Below are positions 33,233 through 39,872 of a stretch of DNA of 39,872 nt, piece after piece. Each line of letters begins with the position of its first letter. Positions within the stretch are counted from its first letter, which is position 1. Below the pieces are notes generated by a model that made no database searches, was not told where the DNA came from, and saw nothing but the letters and a program-made list of their open reading frames with translations. Origin of the DNA: Bacteroidaceae bacterium (GTDB taxonomy: Bacteria > Bacteroidota > Bacteroidia > Bacteroidales > Bacteroidaceae); the NCBI GenBank assembly GCA_017525235.1, contig JAFXTC010000004.1, positions 1 to 39,872 of the forward strand. Reading direction: 5' to 3'. A program made the position numbers and the translations under genes.

Positions 33233-36200
33233 ATGAAGAATCAAATACTCAAAATAATTTTTGCATGGGTGTTCATAACATTGCCATTAATAATAATGGC
33301 TGGACCTGATGATTCTGGTGATTCATACTGGGGGGATGTAAGTGTTGCTGTAGATGGTACCGTGACGGTTCACATGAGCGAAACTTATGAGAGAACTTTA
33401 AACTACCCCTCTATTCATCTCATTTCTTATGAATGGTCATCCTACAACAACAGTATAGCTCAGGTTATATCTTATACTCTTAATTCTTGTACAGTCAGGG
33501 GCATTAAGAAAGGCAGGGTTAGGATAAATTTTAGTGTTTTATATAAAGTAGATGGTGCTTATGGAAGTATTGATAAATATGTATCAGAAAAAGGCTACGT
33601 TATGCTAACGGTCGAAGACCCTATTCTTGTAGGGGACATATGGATTTATCCATCATCCATATTCCTTGCACCAAAGGAACAAGAACAGTTGGAGGCGTTT
33701 GTATATCCGAGCAATGCAACAAACCAAAATGTATCATGGTCAACATCTGCCCCTGAGGTTGTTATCGTTAGTAACACGGGGCTACTGACTGCAAAAGGTT
33801 ATGGAACAGCCACCATCACTTGTAGTGCTACTGATGGTAGTGGTATATCAGCAACGTGTAATGTTACTGTAGATGACAATGTACCAATAACGGGTATCAC
33901 GCTTAATGATTATAAAGGGCAAGAGCTAACTGAGATCTCGTTAGGAACTATTGACCCCAAACATGTAATTCTTTATGTTAAAGTATCACCCCAAAATGCA
34001 ACGGAAAAAAGTCAGAAAATTACTTGTACATCTTCTAACCCTGATGTCGTTTGGGTATCGTGGTACGGAGTTCAAGATGATGGAAATAAAAAATATGAAT
34101 TGAATGCTAAAACCGAAGGTAGCGCCATTATTACTTGCAGTGCTGTTGATGACAGTAGTGTAAAGGCGACATGTTTGGTTAATGTTTATAAATATGGTGA
34201 CGGAGCTTATTTAACCGCTAAATCGACAGAAGGCATTGACATGCGTTTTTGCGTTTCGAGTGCGTCAAATCACACATGCTATCTATCCTATATAGAACGG
34301 TATGCTTCTGGTACAATTACAATTCCAGGCGAAGTAGAAGGGTTTAAGGTTACAGAAATAGGTCCTGCTTTCTATAATAATTACAACACTATCACAAAAG
34401 TAAATCTTCCGAGTACTGTAGAGAGAATTGCGGATAAAGCATTCTATGGTTGCACATCACTTTCTTCTATTGCATTAGATAATGTGAAATACATAGGAGA
34501 AGAGGCTTTCTATGGTTGTACTTCGTTATCGGATGTAACAGGTAGAGATAACTTGGAATACATAGGGGGGTATGCCTTTGATAACACATCTTTGTACAAC
34601 AATATGCCAGATGGACTTGTCTATTTGGGTAAGGTTCTTTACAAATATAAGGGGAAAATACCAGCCAACACAGAGATTTCTGTTAATGAAGGAACTGTGA
34701 GCATCAGTCCAAAAACTTTCTCTAATAATAGTTATAGTAGTTCCAACCTTGTTTCGATAACTCTTCCTAAGAGCTTGTCGGACGTAAGTGAAAACTCATT
34801 ATACGATTGTAGCGGATTAAAAACAATTATTGTTGCAGATGGAAATGAAACCTACGACTCGCGCAATAATTGTAATGCAATTATAGAGACGAGTAGCAAT
34901 ACATTGGTGACAGGATGCAAAGGGACAGTTATACCAGACGGCGTGAGATCCATTGGCAAACAAGCTTTTTACTCCAGAAGCCCTGAAAATATATTAATAC
35001 CCAATAGTGTTGAACGTATTGAAGATGAAGCCTTTTCCTCTTGTAGTTCTATCATTATTGGAAGTGGTCTAAAAAAAATAGGCAAAGATATATTCACCAA
35101 AGTGGATAGAATTAATATATCTGCTGATAACCCAAACTTCGATTCACGCGAAGATTGCAATGCTATTATTGAAACCAATACCAACAAACTGATTTTCGCA
35201 TCTAATTCTACAACAATTCCAAATACTGTAAAAGCCATTGGGAGACGAGCGTTTGGATCTGCTCCAGATATAGAAGATATAAAAATTCACGATTACCTAG
35301 AAATAATAGAAGACAGCGCTTTTATAAATAATTGGCATCTGAAACGAATAACAATTGGAAGAAGTGTAAAGAAAATAGGGAGACATGCATTTGTGTATTG
35401 CGGTAATCTAAAAACTGTTCATTCTCTTCTTATAAATCCACCTGCTGTTGATGAAGAAACATTCGAAATCTCGTACTATAATATATATGACTGCAAGGCT
35501 AATCTTTACGTACCAAAGGGAACCTTAAACAACTACAAGACAACGATAGGTTGGCCTGTTTTTGAGAAGATTATTGAGATAGACGATTATGCCATTATAG
35601 ATGGTGATAAGTTTACGGATGAAACCATTGAAGGTATTGAGCTGACATATGAAGTAAAAGATTGCATGAGCAAGACTTGCGAGTTAGTGGGGTCCCCTAC
35701 TACGATCGAAGGAAAAGTTACCATTCCCGAGACACCTCAAGGGTATACTGTTGTTAGTATTGGTCAAAGTGCGTTCGATTCTAATAAAACAACTGAGGTT
35801 ATCATTCCTAATAGTGTAGATAGCATTGCTCGTTATGCTTTTTTCTATAATTATAATTTGCGTTCTTTGACCTTGGGAAAGAAAGTTAGGAAGATAGGCA
35901 GCTCTGCCTTTTCTTATTGCTTCAATATGAAAACAATACAAGCACTCAATCCTAACCCGATAGAGATAGAAGAGTCTGTATTCAAATGCAGTGCAGATGA
36001 AATTTATAACGGTGCTACACTCTATGTCCCCATTGGAGCAAAGACAAAATACATGTCAAGTGCTGTATGGAAGAAGTTCAAAACAATCATTGAAGGTGAG
36101 CCTCCAGTTCTTGTTACAGCCATTACACTCAGTAGCACAGAAATGACACTCACCGCAGGTGACACAAGTCAATTAACAGCTGAATTTATCCCAGAGAATG

Positions 36201-36982
36201 CCACGAACAAGAATGTCACATGGTCCTCAGACAACGAGAATGTCGTCACAGTCAGCAGTAACGGATTGGTGACAGCGATCTCGAAGGGTAATGCCAACAT
36301 TATCTGCAAGGCTGCAGACGAAGGGGGTGTTACGGCTACGTGCAAGGTTACGGTAAAAGCTTTGCCTCCATCAGCAATATATATTCCGTCATCTGCTACG
36401 GTAGAAGTTGGCGCAACCATAACACTTACCCCAACATTTGAACCTGCCAATGCCACAGCTAATCTGACGTGGAGCAGCGATGACGAGACAATTGCCTCCG
36501 TGAACAGCGAGGGCGTAGTGACAGGAATAAAGAAAGGATATACGTTTATCGTTGTAGAGACCGACAATGGAAAATATGCAGATTGTAAAGTAACAGTTAT
36601 TGCACCAGAGCCTACAAATATTGAAATCCCTAGGAGCATATCCTTATACGTTGACCAGACTCTTAAGCTCACCCCAACCATAACACCCGAAAACGCGGAG
36701 ACAACGCTTGCGTGGAAGTCTGATGATGAAACTGTAGTGACGGTTAGTGATGATGGTATACTTACAGGTGTTGGTGAAGGTGTAGCTCGAGTTTCTGTTT
36801 CAACGGCAAATGGCGTGACATCAAACAACTGTAGAGTTAAAGTTGAATTAGACCCAGATGGTATCGCATCTGTATCCACAGTGGGTACAAAGAACACCAT
36901 CTACAACCTTTCTGGCCAACGAGTTGCTACTCCGCGCAAGGGTATTTATATTAAGGGTGGCAAGAAAGTGATAGTGCAGTAA
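33233..36982 (+). CDS. Large BspA-like leucine-rich surface protein with bacterial Ig-like (BIg2) domains
   Basis: 1249 aa. A signal peptide (IIFAWVFITLPLIIMA) precedes an N-terminal beta domain like that of the gene at 30394. Ig-like BIg2 domains follow (about 138-215, YPSNATNQNVSWSTSAPEVV; another about 220-320). Then come BspA-type LRR_5 repeats (about 330-800 and 850-955; e.g. VERIADKAFYGCTSLSSIAL, KYIGEEAFYGCTSLSDV), and three more BIg2 domains (about 960-1215). The end is a C-terminal tail NLSGQRVATPRKGIYIKGGK. BspA-like proteins mediate binding to host matrix, mucins or other bacteria. The two C-terminal BIg2 units show higher GC and may come from recent repeat exchange. Confidence 0.87.
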   Translation: MKNQILKIIFAWVFITLPLIIMAGPDDSGDSYWGDVSVAVDGTVTVHMSETYERTLNYPSIHLISYEWSSYNNSIAQVISYTLNSCTVRGIKKGRVRINFSVLYKVDGAYGSIDKYVSEKGYVMLTVEDPILVGDIWIYPSSIFLAPKEQEQLEAFVYPSNATNQNVSWSTSAPEVVIVSNTGLLTAKGYGTATITCSATDGSGISATCNVTVDDNVPITGITLNDYKGQELTEISLGTIDPKHVILYVKVSPQNATEKSQKITCTSSNPDVVWVSWYGVQDDGNKKYELNAKTEGSAIITCSAVDDSSVKATCLVNVYKYGDGAYLTAKSTEGIDMRFCVSSASNHTCYLSYIERYASGTITIPGEVEGFKVTEIGPAFYNNYNTITKVNLPSTVERIADKAFYGCTSLSSIALDNVKYIGEEAFYGCTSLSDVTGRDNLEYIGGYAFDNTSLYNNMPDGLVYLGKVLYKYKGKIPANTEISVNEGTVSISPKTFSNNSYSSSNLVSITLPKSLSDVSENSLYDCSGLKTIIVADGNETYDSRNNCNAIIETSSNTLVTGCKGTVIPDGVRSIGKQAFYSRSPENILIPNSVERIEDEAFSSCSSIIIGSGLKKIGKDIFTKVDRINISADNPNFDSREDCNAIIETNTNKLIFASNSTTIPNTVKAIGRRAFGSAPDIEDIKIHDYLEIIEDSAFINNWHLKRITIGRSVKKIGRHAFVYCGNLKTVHSLLINPPAVDEETFEISYYNIYDCKANLYVPKGTLNNYKTTIGWPVFEKIIEIDDYAIIDGDKFTDETIEGIELTYEVKDCMSKTCELVGSPTTIEGKVTIPETPQGYTVVSIGQSAFDSNKTTEVIIPNSVDSIARYAFFYNYNLRSLTLGKKVRKIGSSAFSYCFNMKTIQALNPNPIEIEESVFKCSADEIYNGATLYVPIGAKTKYMSSAVWKKFKTIIEGEPPVLVTAITLSSTEMTLTAGDTSQLTAEFIPENATNKNVTWSSDNENVVTVSSNGLVTAISKGNANIICKAADEGGVTATCKVTVKALPPSAIYIPSSATVEVGATITLTPTFEPANATANLTWSSDDETIASVNSEGVVTGIKKGYTFIVVETDNGKYADCKVTVIAPEPTNIEIPRSISLYVDQTLKLTPTITPENAETTLAWKSDDETVVTVSDDGILTGVGEGVARVSVSTANGVTSNNCRVKVELDPDGIASVSTVGTKNTIYNLSGQRVATPRKGIYIKGGKKVIVQ

Positions 36983-37003
36983 CAACGAATACTGATTAAG
37001 TAA

Positions 37004-37034
37004 AGAAAAGCAGATCTCAACGGTCTGCTTTTCT
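37004..37034 (+). terminator. Terminator of surface-protein cassette 2
   Basis: Identical stem to 32560-32590 (37004-37014 with 37024-37034), followed by GATATTTACTTCTT. Confidence 0.85.
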
Positions 37035-37134
37035 GATATTTACTTCTTGATTTGCCTTTTCGGCATAAACGTTTTTAAAGCCTTTCAGCGGTGATGTTGA
37101 AAGGCGGGCATTATATTGTCAATTATATCCAATC

Positions 37135-37455
37135 TTAACGTGCAGAAAGAAGGTCTGGTACTATGGAATCGTTACTACGGTTATTCCAGAAAGCCAGAAT
37201 AAGCAGCGTTTCTTCATCATGGCAATAGATGATTGAACTCCTTTTCATATGAGAAATTCTAACCTCTTTTCCATTAAAAGAAAGGTCTTTGTAACGTAAG
37301 CCTGAATCGGGAAAGGTTTTTAATTGTTTTATTCGTGCAGAAACTTCGGAATAAACCATTTGAACAGAACGTTCGCCAAAATAACTTTGTACATAATCAA
37401 GCGTGCTCACCAACTCTTGGCTAGCTTCTTTGAGCCATTTATGCCTCAATGCCAT
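37135..37455 (-). CDS. Type II toxin, RelE/ParE superfamily
   Basis: 106 aa from ATG 37455 (a further ATG at 37491 lies deeper in the upstream gene). The sequence fits the RelE/ParE fold: an N-terminal helical hairpin (WLKEASQELVSTLDYVQSYF), then RIKQLKTFPDSGLRYKDLSF and the terminal beta strands VRISHMKRSSIIYCHDEETLLILAFWNNR. Family members are ribosome-dependent RNases or gyrase poisons; which applies cannot be seen. It overlaps the small upstream gene by 17 nt, the usual antitoxin-toxin arrangement. Confidence 0.8.
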   Translation of the reverse strand: MALRHKWLKEASQELVSTLDYVQSYFGERSVQMVYSEVSARIKQLKTFPDSGLRYKDLSFNGKEVRISHMKRSSIIYCHDEETLLILAFWNNRSNDSIVPDLLSAR

Positions 37456-37606
37456 ATCGTGTACGAATTTCGGAGAGACACTTATCACCATCCATCAACT
37501 CTGCCGCTCCATTCTCAAGTTTCTTTAAACGATTCTTGACAATAGAATACATCTCTTCTTCTGAATAAGAACAAGGGAGGGTTGTGGTTTTATTAAACGT
37601 ACACAT
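37439..37606 (-). CDS. Small putative antitoxin partner of the RelE/ParE toxin
   Basis: 55 aa, ATG 37606 to TAA 37439-37441, too short for most ORF cut-offs. Product begins MCTFNKTTTLPCSYSEEEMY and is charged and helical (IVKNRLKKLENGAAELMDGD). It overlaps the toxin start and lies directly behind a consensus promoter, so it is the first gene of a two-gene unit. No DNA-binding motif is obvious; role as antitoxin rests on position. Confidence 0.6.
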   Translation of the reverse strand: MCTFNKTTTLPCSYSEEEMYSIVKNRLKKLENGAAELMDGDKCLSEIRTRYGIEA

Positions 37607-37634
37607 TATGGTGTCAATGATTATAATTCTAGTG

Positions 37635-37665
37635 CAAAAATACTGAATATTCTCATTTCCACAAA
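37635..37665 (-). promoter_or_regulatory. Promoter of the toxin-antitoxin unit
   Basis: Minus-strand TTTG (37662-37665), 19 nt, TATTTTTG (37635-37642); start codon about 29 nt downstream. Confidence 0.75.
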
Positions 37666-37683
37666 GAAAAAGGGGGATTATTT

Positions 37684-37710
37684 CAACGAAAACGATAACG
37701 AAAACGAAAA
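37684..37710. repeat. CGATAA/CGAAAA hexamer tract
   Basis: AACGAAAACGATAACGAAAA-type repeats directly beside the Abi_2 terminator, in the same hexamer family as 28074-28101 and 39466-39539. Confidence 0.7.
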
Positions 37711-37738
37711 GCGCTCAAAGGGGTTAGCCCTTGAGCGC
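37711..37738 (-). terminator. Terminator after the Abi_2 gene
   Basis: GCGCTCAAAGGG / CCCTTGAGCGC stem with one bulged A; on the minus strand it is followed by TTTTCGTTTTCG from the hexamer tract. Confidence 0.75.
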
Positions 37739-37751
37739 ATGGTGATACTAA

Positions 37752-38657
37752 TCACAACTCCCACAGGGGCTCTTTCTCCCAACCTTTGGGGAAGCCCATA
37801 GCAGCAGTATCTATATCGGGGTATGTGGCAAGAAGTGTATCTATCTTTGTTTTCATATCATTCTGAGGTGAAATGACATTCAAGAAGTATTTGATGATAC
37901 AAAGATCAAAGTAGATTCGTAGAGTATTTGTTGATAGTGTAATCCATTTACCTTTCATTTTGTTGGGTAACATTGGCCTGATGGTGTTTTGTTTATTCCA
38001 AACACGAGCATGATGGCAGCAGGAGTTACGAGTAAGTGTTACAATGGTAAGCCAGGATTCATACGGAGCCACTTGTAAGCCGAACTTCTGAGCTATATTT
38101 TTCTTGATTCTAGCAACCTTGATATTGCTATAGATATTTGTGATGACACCAAACGGAAGGATCTCTGCTAAAATCCATGCAGGAGGATAAGCATTGGAGT
38201 AGGTTTGCTTAAAGTGTACAATAAAATCTTCACGCGAACGTCTCAATTCTGCATCAACCAAATCCATTGTATGATTGAATTTCACAGCATCAATAAAGTT
38301 GTTACCGTCGGTCATCCAAAAGGGATCTCCTGTCAATTCACTGCCAATGTTAACTATAGTACTACGTATGGCTATCTCTATTTTTTCAATTTCATTGAAG
38401 ATAAGCAAACGTAATTTCTTATCAAACCTATAAAGCATCATTACTTGGGAGAAAGATGCGTTGGGTTTATAACGATGCTGATCTTTAGGGGCTTGTAATA
38501 GAGGATACATATAGGCGGACAAACGATAATAACCTATATATTCAAGATAACTTTCTGCTTTATTTGTGTCTGCGATTGTCAACCCTCGTGACAAAAGCAG
38601 GGCTATAAGGTCGTGGGCATTTGTATATGCCTTGGGATATAGTATCTTATTTTTCAT
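37752..38657 (-). CDS. Abi_2 (AbiD/AbiF-like) abortive-infection protein with HEPN motif
   Basis: The ATG at 38657 (301 aa) is chosen; an earlier in-frame start at 38738 would lie upstream of the predicted transcription start. Family marks: ILYPKAYTNAHDLIALLLSRGL, YLEYIGYYRLSAYMYPL (38-53), FDKKLRLLIFNEIEKIEIAIRS, and the HEPN-like R-x4-H ribonuclease motif RNSCCHHARVWN (R210, H215). Abi_2 proteins act in phage exclusion; HEPN members are RNases kept silent until infection. It sits among toxin genes and mobile DNA, fitting a defence role. A terminator-like hairpin lies between promoter and ATG. Confidence 0.87.
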   Translation of the reverse strand: MKNKILYPKAYTNAHDLIALLLSRGLTIADTNKAESYLEYIGYYRLSAYMYPLLQAPKDQHRYKPNASFSQVMMLYRFDKKLRLLIFNEIEKIEIAIRSTIVNIGSELTGDPFWMTDGNNFIDAVKFNHTMDLVDAELRRSREDFIVHFKQTYSNAYPPAWILAEILPFGVITNIYSNIKVARIKKNIAQKFGLQVAPYESWLTIVTLTRNSCCHHARVWNKQNTIRPMLPNKMKGKWITLSTNTLRIYFDLCIIKYFLNVISPQNDMKTKIDTLLATYPDIDTAAMGFPKGWEKEPLWEL

Positions 38658-38663
38658 TATTAA

Positions 38664-38715
38664 CAAAAAAAAAACGACCCGCACATTTGAGCATCGTTGA
38701 GAGGCTTGGCGGGTT
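38664..38715 (-). promoter_or_regulatory. Terminator-like hairpin in the Abi_2 leader; candidate small RNA or attenuator
   Basis: Minus-strand stem ACCCGC/GCGGGT (38709-38714 with 38677-38682), 26-nt loop, then a run of ten T (38665-38674). It starts about 4 nt after the predicted transcription start and ends 8 nt before the ATG, so the promoter's first product would be an RNA of about 50 nt. Confidence 0.6.
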
Positions 38716-38724
38716 CTGGTAATG

Positions 38725-38756
38725 CAAAGGTATGGCAAATAATTTAATTAAACAAA
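38725..38756 (-). promoter_or_regulatory. Promoter of the Abi_2 gene
   Basis: Minus-strand TTTG (38753-38756), 20 nt, TACCTTTG (38725-38732). Confidence 0.75.
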
Positions 38757-38760
38757 CATT

Positions 38761-38907
38761 TTATGAAAAATATATAAAACATTTAGGTTTTTCCGAGGTG
38801 TCGCCTATTTTCGAGAGTGTGGGAATCACGAACTCACGGAACAATTCTGGTTGACTTTCCCTTTGGCCGTCGAGCTAAACTTTCAGGGTTAATTGTTCAC
38901 GGTTCAT
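38761..38907 (-). pseudogene. Possible remnant frame in the 410-base gap 38658-39067
   Basis: ATG at 38907 reads MNREQLTLKV, an in-frame TAG (38875-38877), then 37 sense codons (LDGQRESQPELFREFVIPTL..) to a TAA. Protein-like in look but not recognised. The rest of the gap holds the Abi_2 promoter and, near 39034-39053, a short ACGTG/CACGT hairpin before the next gene. Confidence 0.2.
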
Positions 38908-39067
38908 GATTCGGCTGAAAATATTGGCGAAGCGCAAAATTCAAATCCCAAGGTGTAACATTTCTGTTTATTTGTCTACTTAGTTATAGAAAATGTTGTA
39001 AATTCGCAGAAGAATAGGAATGCTATGATGATAACGTGCATTTTTTACACGTAAAAAGATAAAACTT

Positions 39068-39442
39068 ATGAAACAGAAACGTACAACACCGGAATTTATT
39101 TCGGAACTGCAGCCAGGCGAGATATTCGTCTTTGGCAGCAACCTGAGAGGAATGCATGGCGGTGGAGCGGCTTATGCTGCTTACCGCAAGTTTGGAGCTA
39201 TTATGGGACAAGGCGTTGGCTTGCAGGGCCAAAGCTATGCCATCCCCACCATGCAGGGCGGCGTGGAGACCATTCGTCCGTATGTGGATGAATTCATAGA
39301 GTTTGCCAAGAGTCATCCAAAACTGACATTCCTTGTTACCCGTATAGGATGTGGTATTGCAGGCTTTACGGATGAAGAATTATCACCATTGTTTGAGAAG
39401 GCACATGATGTGGAGAACATTGTGCTACCTGAAGGGTGGTGA
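39068..39442 (+). CDS. A1S_2505-family phage-associated (macro-like) protein
   Basis: 124 aa, complete. The pattern EIFVFGSNLRGMHGGGAAYAA .. GQSYAIPTMQG .. TFLVTRIGCGIAGFTDEELSPLF matches the family NCBI names A1S_2505 family phage non-structural protein. Its glycine-rich FGSNLxGxHGGGAA loop looks like a macro/ADP-ribose-binding fold, so a nucleotide or ADP-ribose ligand is possible (inference). Molecular role is not established. It stands alone, without other phage genes. Start ATG 39068 follows an A-rich leader; no TAnnTTTG box seen. Confidence 0.75.
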   Translation: MKQKRTTPEFISELQPGEIFVFGSNLRGMHGGGAAYAAYRKFGAIMGQGVGLQGQSYAIPTMQGGVETIRPYVDEFIEFAKSHPKLTFLVTRIGCGIAGFTDEELSPLFEKAHDVENIVLPEGW

Positions 39443-39465
39443 CTTTAGGCCTTAGGCTGTTGTAA

Positions 39466-39539
39466 ACGAAAACGATAACGAAAACGATAACGAAAAGACT
39501 TTAGGCTTTAGTCAACGAAAACGAAAACGATAATGAAAA
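39466..39539. repeat. CGATAA/CGAAAA hexamer tract, longest copy
   Basis: Two runs of alternating AACGAAAACGAT hexamers separated by GACTTTAGGCTTTAGT, which itself echoes GACTTTAGGCCTTAGG at 39441-39456. Confidence 0.7.
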
Positions 39540-39540
39540 A

Positions 39541-39662
39541 TCGGTTAGTGGTTAGCGGTTAGTGGTTAGCGGATATTTAATGGTTATAGGTTAGTGGTTA
39601 TTGAGAGCCTCTAACTTTTGGGGTGCGGGTTAGGAGTTAGGTTAGATGTTAGGTTAGGTGTT
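39541..39662. repeat. TTAGTGGTTAGCGG and TTAGG-type repeat tracts
   Basis: GGTTAGTGGTTAGCGGTTAG runs at 39543-39603, then TTAGGTTAGATG-type repeats at 39628-39662. The first word also fills the cysC-cysD gap (18584-18608); the second recurs at 29741-29843. Confidence 0.65.
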
Positions 39663-39679
39663 TTTGTGAAATGTTAAAA

Positions 39680-39872
39680 ATGCCACGTGTAGACTTTGCC
39701 TTTTCTACACGTCGACTTTGCCGATGCGACACTCTTACGCAGCAGCACTCTGTCCGAATTTCTGCTATCGGCGGTTGGGAACCCACTTCTGTCGGCGCTG
39801 AAATGAAGAAGGCAGGGTTTAATCAAAGTGATATAGACGCTGTAGCCAAATTGTTTGAAGATGCAATGCCCA
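39680..39872 (+). CDS. Unrecognised open frame running off the right edge
   Basis: Open from ATG 39680 to the end (64 codons); a second ATG lies at 39803. The first third translates the 22-bp repeat, so it is unlikely to be real protein. The part from about 39745 looks protein-like (ISAIGGWEPTSVGAEMKKAG, then NQSDIDAVAKLFED). Either the gene starts at 39803, or this is a truncated gene tail fused to repeat sequence. No family recognised. Confidence 0.3.
   Translation, partial: MPRVDFAFSTRRLCRCDTLTQQHSVRISAIGGWEPTSVGAEMKKAGFNQSDIDAVAKLFEDAMP
39684..39721. repeat. 22-bp-period repeat, two units
   Basis: A perfect core CACGTGTAGACTTTGC at 39684-39699 and a degenerate one at 39706-39721, 22 bp apart as in the array at 27992. 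It is preceded by the same GAAATGTTAAAA word. Confidence 0.7.

Noticed and set aside
38658-38738. 27-residue N-terminal extension of the Abi_2 protein
   Set aside because: It starts upstream of the predicted transcription start and would translate the hairpin and T10 run.
38740-39067. tRNA or other structured RNA in the gap before 39068
   Set aside because: No cloverleaf, anticodon-arm or CCA-end pattern seen; only a short ACGTG/CACGT hairpin.

Overview
The window reads as chromosome from a Bacteroidota bacterium, most likely Prevotellaceae (Prevotella/Segatella-like). Evidence: an S16 protein with a long Ala/Glu tail, a DUF5686 outer-membrane protein, a secreted GH92 enzyme, BspA-type leucine-rich surface proteins, Prevotella-style C-terminal tails, and promoters of the Bacteroidota form (TTTG, about 20 nt, TAnnTTTG). 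Classical Shine-Dalgarno sites are mostly absent. Assignment is by protein and promoter recognition only.

Left part (1-27872), mostly housekeeping and metabolic genes: rpsP (5' end cut off), a DUF5686 protein, prs, a small secreted protein with an odd hairpin at its start, glnS plus a TPR protein, manC, fabD overlapping a cytoplasmic GH13 gene, a GH92 alpha-mannosidase and an HU/IHF-like protein. Then comes a minus-strand operon: SLC13 permease, cysC, cysD, cysN, sulfotransferase. It would import sulfate, activate it to PAPS and transfer it to an unknown acceptor; no sulfate-reduction gene is present. carB follows, behind what looks like a leader-peptide attenuator, then a GtaA-like secreted protein and an aldo/keto reductase.

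Right part (27873-39872) is accessory. It holds several intergenic repeat families, an intact IS3-family (IS150-like) element with a 5-bp target duplication, and two secreted surface proteins set in near-identical ~400-bp 5' leaders and identical 3' terminators. It also holds a frameshifted XRE antitoxin, a ParE/RelE-type toxin with a small overlapping partner, a HEPN-type Abi_2 gene with a terminator-like hairpin between its promoter and start, and a phage-associated A1S_2505-like protein. Similar repeats (a 22-bp-period array, TTAGG-rich tracts, CGATAA/CGAAAA tracts) lie near both ends of this part.

Best candidates for undescribed biology: the conserved leader shared by the two surface-protein genes, the promoter-hairpin-gene arrangement at carB, at the Abi_2 gene and at 4790, the CysN N-terminus that contains a translated intergenic repeat, and the 22-bp-period arrays. 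I saw no tRNA, rRNA or CRISPR array.
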